Below are positions 47,301 through 58,120 of a stretch of 64,000 nucleotides of DNA, in pieces. The stretch lies in the NCBI GenBank assembly GCA_037447655.1, contig JBBHKE010002352.1:115569-179568 (forward strand), given 5' to 3'. This DNA is from Zygnema cylindricum (lineage: Eukaryota; Streptophyta; Zygnematophyceae; Zygnematales; Zygnemataceae). The notes beneath the pieces were generated by a model that did no database searches, was not told the DNA's origin, and saw only the letters and a list, made by a program, of their open reading frames with translations. The position numbers and the translations under genes were made by a program. Positions within the stretch are counted from its first letter, which is position 1. Each line of letters opens with the position of its first letter.

Positions 47301-50300
47301 TTAAATATCTGACGAGTGTGCACAGAGAAAAGTTGACTGAAGTAACAAAAAAAAAACATTAAAGCTAATAGCGATACATGGTGAAGTTCAGCTATTAGTC
47401 GTCACCCCACATATGAAAACCCACCTTGTGAAGTGCCTTGTAGTCCCCAGGCGCCACTTCTGAAGGCAGTCTCCCGGCATCCAATTGTGTTACCATCTAA
47501 AAGCACCAATAGGAAGAAAAGCCTCTGTCCACCATGATTAGCTTGGAAGGATAAACAGCATGCCTGAATGGTTCTTTACTACATGTAAAATCTTGCTCTT
47601 GAACTCGAAACTGGAATGAACATGAACATAGTAGCAAACGTTATCAAGATTTTTCAATTGTAGACACTGAATACATCCTTTAATTATTTTAACCAGTTCA
47701 AAACAAGTAAAACCACCTGCAACCATTTGTAAGGTTGCAGGTCGATAAAAACCTTGCAATAACCTCAACCTTTAGTAAACAACAACGCATAATACCTGTT
47801 AATGTGGTAGCTTTAAAGTAATAAACAATGTATGGTCACCTCTTAATGTCGTAGATTTATAATGCGCTTTAATGGGGAAACATAGAAATCTTATTTACAT
47901 AACACATTGGTGATATGAAAATATGTTATTCTACAGCAACGTCTTATTAGTCTGGATGAAACTGTAACCTGAGACAACTTTATGAACATCTCGGTTACAT
48001 GCTTGAAGGTTTCACAAATAAAAAATAAGCACTATTTCTCGCTACAAACAAGGGGTAACCTTAGTCATGGAAATGAGTGTCGACATGCTTCCTATTGATT
48101 GGTCTTCAAAGGTTTTGGCATTTTCAACTTTTAGGCAGTTACTTTCCCAAGTTCCAAACTATTGCCCATAAACACTTTTAAAATTCTTCAGCTTGGACGC
48201 ACCCTGTCTAGTTTCAATACATAGGAGTGGATGTTACGGTAACTCTGGTCCACGTAATTTTTTTTGCTAGGTCACAAAAAACCTGCACCAAACAATCTTA
48301 TGGTCTGTTCTTGTTTGTAAACTTTTGTAGTTACGTTTCACAAGCTTCAAGTCTCGATAAGACTCCTGCCAGTCAGCTTTTAAAAAAAACCGCAAAAGCA
48401 AAAAGTGATTTAGACTTCAAAAAATGAGCCACGGAGGCAGATCGACCGGATTGAATGGCTAGGGAAAAAGAAATTGCCTATCAGAGAAAAAAAAAAAAAG
48501 TAAACAATCCATCAATATAGCTGAAAAATAACCTTTCAACTCATCACCACATGAAACTTTTAAATGCTGAAAATATATATACATACTTGACACAAAGTAC
48601 ACCGTGTATCGCTATTAGTGTTAATAACTTTTTCGCCACTTAAAACATATTTTCTCCATACACACTTGTCCAATTTTCACATGGAGACCGCCAATGGGAA
48701 GGTGAGAATCTTGGCTTTCAATCGCAACTGTCAGATCCATAATCCGACAAGCGTGTACGGAGAAAGGATGTTTTAAGCGGCAAAAAGAACATAAACACTA
48801 ATAGCGATACACGGTGTACCTTGTTCCAAACTCCAACTTGTGGGCTACTTGTAGTAAAACTAGGCCCTACCTGCATATACATCACCGCTTCGCTAACGCT
48901 GAACAGCGTATTCAGAAACTCCCAGCGGTCCTCATTTCGCAGATCCACCAACTCCCTCCCATACAAGCGGCTGTTCCCCATGGCCGTAGTGCATTGCAGC
49001 CCAAAATCTTTTAGAAAAAACAAAACTTTTAGAGGTTTGGAGGTGGACGCAAAGCAAATCAAATCCGAAGAGTCCGGGGAGAAACAACAATCTTTTGGTC
49101 TTCTTCGGATCCCAAAAAATCCGACTCTTCCTAAGGTCAACAATCGCAGCCACCACTTTCAGAGTGCGTGAAAGTCGCAGGTATTGTAGTAGATGTGACT
49201 CTATCAAAACTTAGATGTACATATACATTTCTCCTCCTCCACAATGTTAAAAAACCCAAAAGGCTCTCCCACCTCTCAATTTTTTCTCATATCATCCATC
49301 TTGCATTTCCATCAACTAACATCATTTTCAACGCGCGACTACTCTTTGTCAACACAGTACATTGCCCTTCCTTATTACTCTAATTCAAGTGGGCGTTATT
49401 TTGACCCAAAATCATAAATTAGTGTTAATAATACTATTTAACTAAGTGATCCAGAATGAGCCACATTGCAAGACATAATTCAGAGTAATGATTCTAGTCA
49501 CGCTAATGATTCAATAACTCCAATAGTAATGCGTGGTGTACACTCCATACAGAGTCCGTAAAACAGAGTCATATATTGTGGTTCTTCGGCCGTATCCTTA
49601 ATCAACCATAACATACTTCATTGCTACCATCCACTGATCTCAGAAGTAACCACTGAAAAGTACTCACCTAATTTCTCTGTTTGAAAGCATTTTGGTTCCA
49701 TGCATTGCCCTCTTGACATAACCGAATCGGTCTGCCTTCACCAAATTCCCGTTTTGCTTGTCCATTATAAGTCCACGAATAACCTGCAAAGAGCTTAAAA
49801 TAGTCGTGAAACACAATACATAATAACGACAATGTTTTTTTCCATAATGAAATAGCGTTTACACTTGCAAAGTGTTCAGCTGAAATTTGAACTCAAGCTC
49901 TAGAAAAAAACGTATTCAAAACCTTCATAATCATGGTTTCTGGCTGCACAAACACTTGACAAATGTTCGGCAAAATATCTGTTTCCCACCTTTGGATGCC
50001 TTGTGATCCCATTCCTATCATTCTATGTCTGTGAAAACAATGGAGACAAGCCTGCCTCTTCATTACCCGAAATTCTTCATCCTTGGCCTTCCCACCACAT
50101 ATTCTCACAGAAAGAAACTCAAAGTCTCTGCAATTTGAAGGCCACACTCATGTGCGTGTGAACTCATTAAAAACCCAGAGTGTTCATCAATCTCCTTGAA
50201 AAGTAGACCTATAAGAATATTTCCTTTTGTCTACCTTCCATCTTCAGCATCCAGCACATACTGGGATCACACGCTGAGTCCCATTATATTACCATCTGGA

Positions 50301-53300
50301 CAAAAAACAAATGCAGGAAAGACTCACCAGGTCTGGGTCAAATGTGAGTTCATCGACCGGGTAACCTTTTGCCCTCAGGTTTTCCTTAGAATAGTCGTAA
50401 GCACGTCCCTCCCATGCCTGTATCCCATAAGCCCAACCGAACCCGCTCAAAGAGTTGTTGCACATGTCCAGATTTTCTAGGTTGGCAGCTACTCATCGCT
50501 ACTAGAGTTGGCCACTCTAATTCATGAGAGTGCTATATTGACCCAAGATCATTGATTAGCGTTAAGACAGCATTAAATTAGGGGGCCCGGAATGAGCCAC
50601 CTGGCAGTACATAACTTAGGGTAGCTAATTTTAATAAAGTGCTAAAGCTAATAATTTTTTAATAGCGTGGACAGTGTACAAAACAATTGCCATACGGAGA
50701 TCTGCTATCCAGGAACTCCACTACAGAATAGTTGCAGTACAACCATGGCCAAATGGGGCGAAAAACACAAAATATAACATTAAGGACAAACTTAAAGCAG
50801 AAAAGAAAAAGGCTGACATAAAAAAAAGGCATTCAAGTATTACTATGGTTCATTCTAAAAAGAGGCAAAGGGAATAGCCATCCCAATGAGAGCCAAATCC
50901 TGAAAAGATAAAAAAGCTCTGAAGAACGCCAACGAAGAAAACACCAAAAAAGAAAGACCAAAGGTGCACACATACGATTATCCATGAGGAGGGAAATAAT
51001 GTTGGAGTGTAAGGGTTAAAAAAAGAACCAGAATCCAGAAATATCAGGTATCACTATAGGATTCCACGTGCCTTTTCAAACAGTAGATTATCTGAGGCTT
51101 TGCTAACAGATTTCCGCTTGATTCCAGGGCCTTGTTGTGCTACACAGAGCCTAAATCATATCAAATTTTGGAAGGTCGTCTTAACTTCCCACTAAAACTT
51201 GCAAATGGAAGCCTCGTAGTTAAACATGTGTGGTTGATCAAACTGGCAAATTCATAAAGCTCCAAAATGCCTGTTCTACTTCAAACCTCCAGTGCACAAA
51301 CCTTTTGCCAGCTCTGAAAGGAACAGTTCAGAGATTGATCTTACCGTGCAAATTTCAGAATTGTCAAACTACTTCATATTGAGCTTTAGGCCTACTTTCA
51401 ACCAGGAGAGCGACAAGAATATGCCGCCACATTACAAATATTTCTCTGCACTTTACATAAGTGGACAAATTCAGGAGCATTCTCGCTGACATCACAAATC
51501 CAAAGTCTAAGTAAGACATAAACCCAACACAATGTCCACTTCACTTTAGCAGATATGATCTTAAATAGACTAGACCTTTCCTCAAAACATCCTTACAAAT
51601 GGCAAAGATGGCATAGTCTTTGGCAGTGGAGAACACGAGCATATAAACTCAAAGCCAAAAAAAAGAGGTAACATGCCAACCTCACGTTCACATTGTAATG
51701 GATAAGCGTGTAGTCCATGTCGTAGCCGATCGTTGTAATGGAACGCAAGTTCAAAGTTCGACTACAAAAGATGCCTCGAGCCGCCAGGCCATGGGGGAAA
51801 CATTCCTGCCATCAGCAATCAAAGGCGTCACATGGGGCGACAAGAACAAGCGCCTTTGTTAAGTTACAGCATAGACACTGTTTGCCTGTTCAAAGGTTCT
51901 GCGCTGCACTTTGCAATTTTATGTCCAATTTATGCCCCCATTTTCAAAGTGTGAAAGCTTGATAGTCAGTTAAAACTAGCTGTCTATCCTTTTAGCATTG
52001 TAGTATCAAATAAGCAAACACTGCTGGTCAACTAGAGAGTGCTAAGTGACGAAACAACAGACATTGTAAGCGCCCATGTTGCAGTTCCAAATATACCTGA
52101 AAGAAACGTTATTTTAAACCCATGACACAATTTTTCCCCTGAACATACAGAAAAGTGCAAAATAGAAACATCTCAGTAACCTTAATAAATTATTGACAGC
52201 CACGGATTCAGATAATAAGCAAATCGTCTGATGGCATCAAACAGGATACACATGTTTGCAAGATTCAGTCCCATTTGGTCAAAAAGAACAGCTATGAAAG
52301 AACCAAACACAGTTTCAAAATGAAACACAAACAAATAAATAGAATGACGCACTACTGACCGGGACTTTAAGCTGTTGGAGAAGTGTCTGGGCCTCCTTGG
52401 CTTCCGCTCGCGCCATTTCCAAAACTGGCAAGTCCATTTGGGGCTGGATCCCATTCTCGACTAGAAAAGACCTAGAAAAGACTCAACTGTCAAAAAAAAA
52501 TCTCTGATTTTTTGTGTACTCGTTGTGCAAACTTGATACGATATATATCGTGCAAACTGCATTGATAGGCACCGTTTCTTTAGGTAAAATAAAGAAACTG
52601 TTTCTTAATCATACGTAACCAAGTCTATGCAGCAAACACGGACATAGGTTGCCATAATAAACAGCCATTTTCTCCAGTTTTAAAACCAGGCCATTTAATG
52701 CCTTTTTTTTTTGGCCCTCGTGATGCAACAATTCTGTATCAAACATTTTACGTCCGAGAAACATATATTCCATGGTGACAAGGAAGTATTCCTTGCTACA
52801 AATGTGAGTTTTCAGGTTTGCATTGATTCAACATCACTGCGATGATACGTATGAAACGAAAAAGAAGGGTGTACAAGAGTTGTCCACAAATACAACTGTA
52901 CAAAATTAGTGTGCCCACATAGATACGTCAACAAAAGCCAGAAATATCGTCACCTATATTAGTGAATGTAATCACGGTAACTTTCCCCATGTCAGCGATG
53001 GTTTCAATCCAAAATGACATTTTGTAACACTAAGTGACAGAAAACGGGCTAGGACAAAGGCCCTTAACTCTCTCAACTAACTTTCGATAATGAACCTTCC
53101 GCATTACCATCATTTAACAACAATTTGATGACCGATGGTGGAACCTCTTAGGATGGTCATTTGATGCATAGTTTAAAAGAGTGAAAACGCTTTGAAGCAC
53201 TGTAATGGTAACCCCGTATTAATATGTGTTCCTCCAAACCAGCGAAGAGGAAAGAAAGCCGCTTCATACAAAACTTACAAACATTGCTTTAAAAACCTTA

Positions 53301-53914
53301 CAAAACTAAATGGACATGCCATTGAAATCCCCCATTCCCTCTCCATATCCACAACAGATGAAACTTTCGGTACACCTCCCGTATACAAAACGTCCAAACG
53401 TCATCATCTCCCTTTTCTAAAAAAGCAATCCATTTGCTCCTTTTCAATCCTTTCAAGTCCACCTACCAACCTCCACACCAAAACAAGCCTAGCAACTCCA
53501 CTCACATATGGCATCCGTAAAGGACCGTTGGACTTTCATGTCCCCCTTTGTACTCTCTCCGAGGTAGTCGATGTCAAAACTGCGATCCTTGGAAGTAGTC
53601 ACCACATGAAAAATTTCATCAGAAGCTCCTGACTCTCCAGTAGATTCCGATTCTTTTTTGGCGTTTATTGCAGAATTTAATTTCCTTCCAAAATTTCCCG
53701 ATTTTTTTTTAGCTCCAGTATCCGATGAGATGCCTTCGTCGCCAGATAATGAGGAGACAGTTGTACGGAACTGGCGGGTGGGCGAGTGTGAGAGGCAGGA
53801 GGAGAGGGAAGGAGGGACAAAGGACGACATGGAGGACAGAGAAGATCCAGGAGTGCACCGAAGCGTGTGCCGCACGGTGAGTTCGAGTCCATGGGGGCAC
53901 ATAGCTAAGGCCAT
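38344..53914 (-). CDS. HAD-superfamily purine 5'-nucleotidase (NT5C2-like), plant type
   Basis: At least 17 exons on the minus strand: 53914-53506, 52460-52360, 51805-51686, 50417-50328, 49783-49668, 48970-48871, 47496-47425, 46916-46869, 46515-46438, 45840-45721, 43784-43679, 41614-41451, 40542-about 40466, 39797-39667, 39486-39424, 39248-39170, 38508-38344. Phases agree at every junction except after exon 13. The product would dephosphorylate purine nucleoside monophosphates. It carries the HAD nucleophile motif GYDMDYTLIHYN after GIFCSRTLNLRSI. Further blocks are FGYVKRAMHGTKMLS, LLLITNSDYHYT, VIVSAHKPEFF, FKARTGGLYCGG, LYVGDHIYTDV and YLSRAGLWDKSHLTRQIEKY. The N-terminus is rich in Ser and Arg, possibly an organelle transit peptide. 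The intron after 39170 has a GC donor. Exon 13 hits TGA at 40465-40467. Confidence 0.9.
38546..38886. repeat. Minisatellite, about 16-17-bp unit, in the last intron of the nucleotidase
   Basis: About 20 imperfect copies of an AAACAAACGTTATTTT-like unit fill more than half of the intron between 39170 and 38508. Confidence 0.92.
40310..40435. repeat. G-rich polypurine tract, about 125 bp
   Basis: Plus-strand runs of GGGGA, GGGGG and GGAGG occur almost without pyrimidines. It lies directly after the point where exon 13 of the nucleotidase loses its frame. Confidence 0.92.
41825..43286 (-). mobile_element. hAT-like non-autonomous element with perfect 8-bp target duplication
   Basis: The ends are TAGTGTTGGGTATCG and its inverse. 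The 8-bp flanks gtttttta (41817-41824 and 43287-43294) are identical. The interior matches, in reverse orientation, the two halves of the element at 9671-17977, including CGATATATCG-rich subterminal regions. It carries no transposase. It lies in the nucleotidase intron between the exons at 43679 and 41614. A 21-bp palindrome is at 42874-42894. Confidence 0.92.
42357..42483 (-). repeat. 127-bp segment matching the start of the Gypsy LTR
   Basis: The reverse complement matches 10055-10181 with few changes, from TGTAACAGCAATAGCGG to the end of a TTTTAAAAGTTA block. The rest of the LTR is absent. It lies inside the hAT-like element. Confidence 0.85.
43360..43575. mobile_element. MITE (TATTAACGTTAATG / TCGCTATTAG family)
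   Basis: It starts with TATTAACGTTAATGTTTTT and ends with ACATTAACGTTACTAATGATAC, imperfect inverted ends. The internal AGAGACCGTCAATTGGAATGG and CTGACGAGTG blocks match the copies at 47173 and 48600. A 23-bp unit near the right end is tandemly doubled (about 43526-43570). Confidence 0.65.
47173..47384. mobile_element. MITE (TCGCTATTAG family), degenerate ends
   Basis: Internal blocks match the copy at 48600-48816: CACACGTGTCCGATT, AACGCCAATTGGAAGG and TATCTGACGAGTGTGCAC. The right end has CTAATAGCGATACATGGTG. It is in a nucleotidase intron. Confidence 0.7.
48600..48816. mobile_element. MITE (TCGCTATTAG family), 217 bp, TA-flanked
   Basis: The termini CACCGTGTATCGCTATTAGTG and their inverse match closely and are flanked by TA on each side. 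Inner inverted stretches TTTTTCGCC / GGCAAAAA extend the hairpin. It is in a nucleotidase intron. Confidence 0.82.
49378..49543. mobile_element. MITE remnant (CTACTAGAGTT family)
   Basis: Shared ATCATAAATTAGTGTTAATAA and GAATGAGCCAC blocks with the copy at 50494, and a GCGTGGTGTAC right end. It is in a nucleotidase intron. Confidence 0.5.
50494..50679. mobile_element. MITE (CTACTAGAGTT family)
   Basis: Left end ATCGCTACTAGAGTTGGCCA and right end TAATAGCGTGGACAGTGTAC are partly complementary. It shares blocks with 33745-33913 and 49378-49543. It is in a nucleotidase intron. Confidence 0.55.
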
Positions 53915-54293
53915 TAATGCATAAATGAAAGAGAGAGGAGAGAGGGGTGAGGAGAGGGCAGACTTGAGAGTTGAGAGAGATACCAAGAGGAAAGTAAAGA
54001 GAGTGTACCCGAAACTGTACAGCCACTTCGAAGGGTCCTTGTCCTGTTATGCCATACATTACTGTAGTAATACAGAATCCAAATAGGATACATTTTTAAA
54101 ATACGGATGGAATGAAGGACCTCGTAGCGCGATGGATCGGTTTAAAGAATACTTTGAATTGCGTATCCTAGCGTCTGACAGTACAACATATCTACGATAT
54201 TCGTACAAAAGCGTATTGAAAACGAGTTTAACATTCTACGATATATCACAATGCGTATCGTAGCATAGTACATCGGGATACATTTGCAATTAT

Positions 54294-54729
54294 TAGTGTT
54301 GTATATCGGTAGCCATTTGCCGATAACCAATATGTACCTTTTTTTTACTTGCCGATATCCAATATATATGTCCGTTATATCGGTATTGGAATTATCGCTT
54401 TGGAAAGCGATGTATCACGATCGATTACCGATAAATATAGGGCTCGATAAATATCAGCGAAAATTTACTGTACGGTCTTAACCATACGATTTCACTATTA
54501 TGTACGGAACAGAATCTAATACGTGGCATACCACACTGTTCAATGTATAAAATATAATACGATAAAGTATAAAGTATCATGATACAATATGCCATATACT
54601 TCACACTTATCGGCTATAAATAATTTGTTGGTTTTCAAAGGGATATACCAAGACACCTCACCGTTCGATAACCGATAACTATAGGCATCAATTTTATCGT
54701 GATAAATTTTGACCCGATACACACCATTA
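54294..54729. mobile_element. hAT-like MITE
   Basis: Left end TAGTGTTGTATATCGGT, right end CCCGATACACACCATTA. The flanks gcaattat and gcaatatg agree in 5 of the 8 positions. Internal TATCGG/CCGATA strings are typical of the family. Confidence 0.65.
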
Positions 54730-54901
54730 GCAATATGTAAGTTCAAAAAGTACCACGTCTTGGGTGGCCTTACCATCTTCACTGCACTGCCCATAGGGTT
54801 GAGGATTAATTGATGGTAATGAAATATTACAATGTGTTATACTTATTAAAAGCAAAGAAACGTTGCAGATGCAAGTCCATTTCCTCAACTTGTGTAATTT
54901 C

Positions 54902-55360
54902 TAGTGTTGTGTATCGGCAAGAAATTTATCGCGATAACACCGATACAGATAACTATCGGTTATCGAACAGTCAAGTGTCCCGATATATCGCTGCGAGACC
55001 AACAAATTCCTTATCGGCGTTAAGTGGAAAAATATAGTACGCTATAAAATAGTACTTTAAAGTATATTGTAAGGTATTTTTCATTGTATATAGCGTGGCA
55101 TGCCACATGTAAAAAAAAATGCGTACTTTGCGTAACAGAATAACGGCGGTTCAATACGACGGAATAAACGGTACAAATGTACGGTACAGACCGTATAATA
55201 ATCGCTGATAGTTGTACCAGCGTTATCGCGAGCCGAAACCGATGTTATCGGTTTCGGCGATAACACCGGTTTTTATATATCGTGCACATACATCGATTAT
55301 CGGCAAGGTAAAAAAGGTATATATCGATTATCGGCAAAACCTTGCCGATACACAACACTA
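54902..55360. mobile_element. hAT-like MITE, 459 bp, perfect 8-bp target duplication
   Basis: TAGTGTTGTGTATCGGCAAG at the left and its inverse at the right. The flanks gtaatttc at 54894-54901 and 55361-55368 are identical. It is the best-preserved copy of this family in the window and has no ORF of note. Confidence 0.93.
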
Positions 55361-55368
55361 GTAATTTC

Positions 55369-56026
55369 ACACTAATAATGACGGATATGCGCATCTTCGG
55401 CTAAGTCTCTTTTACTTCCTTGTTTGTTTTTCGGATTTTGTTTTTATCTTTATTTTTATAATTGCGGTTGCAGAGTGCTCTTGTACACAATAGTGGAGTT
55501 TTACACTGCATGCACACACATTGCTTATCATGGACATTAGCCGGTTTATTGGTTAGGGTTATTTTTCATTTGGTAGTATGGTGGTTGATCACTTTGCGTC
55601 GTTAGTTATGCAATTTATTTGTGTTATGGATATTGCGTAACGAATGTTATTTAATTATGTGCTCCATGTTAACACCACCCTCAATTGGAAAAAATCTTAT
55701 TGGTGTAATTTTTTGAGTTTCCAAACATTATTCGTTGTGTTGTATGAGATTTAGTGAGTGGTCCGCTGTCTAATAATTCAGTACGGAATTACATGACTTA
55801 TGTACTTTATACTCTAAAAATAAAACAAAAAATTACGTTAAATCTCCCCCTCTTCTGTATGTATCCCCAACCCTTCTAAATTACCATGAACTCCTCCATC
55901 GCGCCACTTCTTTGACGCCTTTCCTCTTTGGTTTTCTTTTCTCTTAACATAACCTTGATCGTGATTTCTCAACTCTAAACTTAGAAATCATTATCCAAAG
56001 TTACGAATTTTGCACTTTGCAATTTT
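55369..56026. other. No gene seen
   Basis: AT-rich intergenic DNA between two hAT-like MITEs, with only short ORFs. Confidence 0.4.
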
Positions 56027-56462
56027 TGGTGTTGCGTATCGGCATGAAAACTATCGCGATAAAACCAATACCAATAGTTATCGCTTATCAAACGGTGAGG
56101 GGTCTCGATATATTGCTTCGAGACTAACAAATTCCTTATCGACTATAAGTAGAAAAAGATATAGTACGATGTATAATACTAATTTGTAATATATTGTATT
56201 ATATTACTAATTGTATATAGCGTGGCATTCCTCGTATGACAATCTGTTCCGTATGGAGTTAAGTACGCGCTACTATTCATGTAGGTGTACGGAATAAACC
56301 GTACAACTATCGGCAAAAGTTATCGATGTCGGTGTTACTGCGATAAAAAACCGATAAGCAATAACACTCGTACCGATATGTAGTGTCAATATATCGATTA
56401 TCGGTAAGCTAATAAAAGGGGCATATAGGTTATCGGGAAAACCCTACCGATACACAACACTC
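56027..56462. mobile_element. hAT-like MITE
   Basis: Left end TGGTGTTGCGTATCGGCA, right end CCGATACACAACACT. Flanks share CAATTT. Internal blocks match 54902-55360. Confidence 0.75.
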
Positions 56463-56477
56463 AATTTGAATTCAAAT

Positions 56478-56650
56478 ACCGTGTATCGCTATGATTGTTA
56501 AATGTTAATGTTTTTTTCGCCACTAAAAATATCCTCTCCGTGCACACTTGTCCAATTTTCGATCGGAGGTCGCCAATCGAAGGCGATAATGTCGTAGCCG
56601 TCAAATTACGGATCCGACAAGACAACACTAATAGCGAATACGTGGTGTAC
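56478..56650. mobile_element. MITE (TCGCTATTAG family)
   Basis: ACCGTGTATCGCTATGATTG at the left and CTAATAGCGAATACGTGGTGT at the right. The CACACTTGTCCAATTTTC block matches 48600-48816. Confidence 0.7.
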
Positions 56651-56867
56651 CGTAACGATTACCAGATAGTATCGCATCGGATTACTCGATACTCGATGTG
56701 TCCATGAAAATTTGTAACCGATATGCCCAAAATACCTTTTCATTTTCACCGGATGTCCTGGTGGCTGCTGCTGATTGGTCGGTGCGCTACGACGCAGCGA
56801 CACATTGACTCATTGCTGATGTCACCTATATGGCGATGCCTTCATACAATTTTTCGTCGGGTTGGAA

Positions 56868-57030
56868 AGGGGGGAAGAAGCAGAGGAAGGAGGGATTGAG
56901 GGAGGGAGGGAGGGAGGGAGGGGGGGGAGGGAAGGAGTGAGGTAGGCAAGGGGGAAGATTGGGAGGGAGGATGGAGAGAGGGATGGATGGACAGAGGGAA
57001 AGAAGGTAGGAGGTAGTGATAGAGGGAGGA
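56868..57030. repeat. GGGA-rich polypurine tract
   Basis: Repeated GAGGGAGGGAGG and similar units dominate about 160 bp of the plus strand. Confidence 0.9.
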
Positions 57031-57193
57031 AAAAAGACTGAAATGTCTACATATGTTACAAGCAATAAAACAAGCATCTGGCAAGATATCGCCTTACTGA
57101 GCAGCGATTTAGAACTTGTGTTCTTATAAAGACTGCGTGTACGGCTGTTGGTGCGATGAGGTTGTCGAAACCATTTGAGACGAGCTTCTCGAG

Positions 57194-57934
57194 GTGCTTC
57201 CCTGCGACTCTTCACACGTGCCCAATTTCCCTCCCAATGCCTTGCAGGTGCTGGTTTTGGAGCTTAGCGACTGGATACCACTCCTTCCCACTCTATGGCT
57301 CTGTGCTCAGTTCACTGTGAGGAAACAGTTCTACGACGTTTTAGGTTTGGCCTCCTCTTCCACCTTTAATGGCCTCTCTCGCTTGCTTGTGCGACCATGT
57401 TCTTCAACTCCATGGCGTATGTTTGCTCCGTCGCTCCTACAGAAGAGTTTATTTAAGCACACGATACACTTCACGAAAGTATTGCTTATTACTTCACTGT
57501 GTATCGATGTTGATTTACTCAATGGTGCCTGTCGTATTTTAGGTGACCTTTTTTGGTGAACCCTTGGCTGGTTATAGTCGTGAGTCAAATGGCTCTGCAT
57601 GTTAGTAAGGCCTTGCGTGACTGCTAGGAAGGAACATTACATACACATTGTGATGCCACGGATGGTTGTCGAGATATTTGGTTGTTTAGGTGTTGCTTTG
57701 GATGAGCTCATGTGGCGGGCGTTTTTCAAGAGGAGGTGCCGGGGGTTCTGTCCCAACGTCTATTTATCGCCAGACTTTGTCTGTGCCTTTACAGTGTGTT
57801 CAAGCTTTCTCACCCCCTTGCTCTGCTATTGCAATTATGGATCCGTAAAGTGTTTAGATTGCGGAGCATTTGGGGTGAGGGGTTATTTGAGGTGGTTCTT
57901 TAGTAGTGTAAATAAGCTTAATGTAAACAGATGA
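57194..57934 (+). other. Unassigned plus-strand ORFs
   Basis: Two plus-strand ORFs (57194-57559 and 57599-57934) are longer than their surroundings. I recognise no domain and see no convincing splice structure. They could be an unknown gene converging on the syntaxin, or chance ORFs in its 3' flank. Confidence 0.2.
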
Positions 57935-58120
57935 TTAACCTCAATGTTTGCAATTTTTCTGTACTACTATAGGTTAGAAATATGGCAAAAACAGGTATCG
58001 ACGAATTTTAATAATAAAGAGCAATTGGAACAAAAATTGAAAGACAGATGGATCTGTAAAAACTGAATTCGGGGAGGAGTAAATGAAAAAGAAAACACTG
58101 TGAAAGAAACTTACACAGAC

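Noticed and set aside
53192-53632. 146-aa plus-strand ORF
   Set aside because: Its right part is the antisense of nucleotidase exon 1 and its left part shows no family; probably a shadow.
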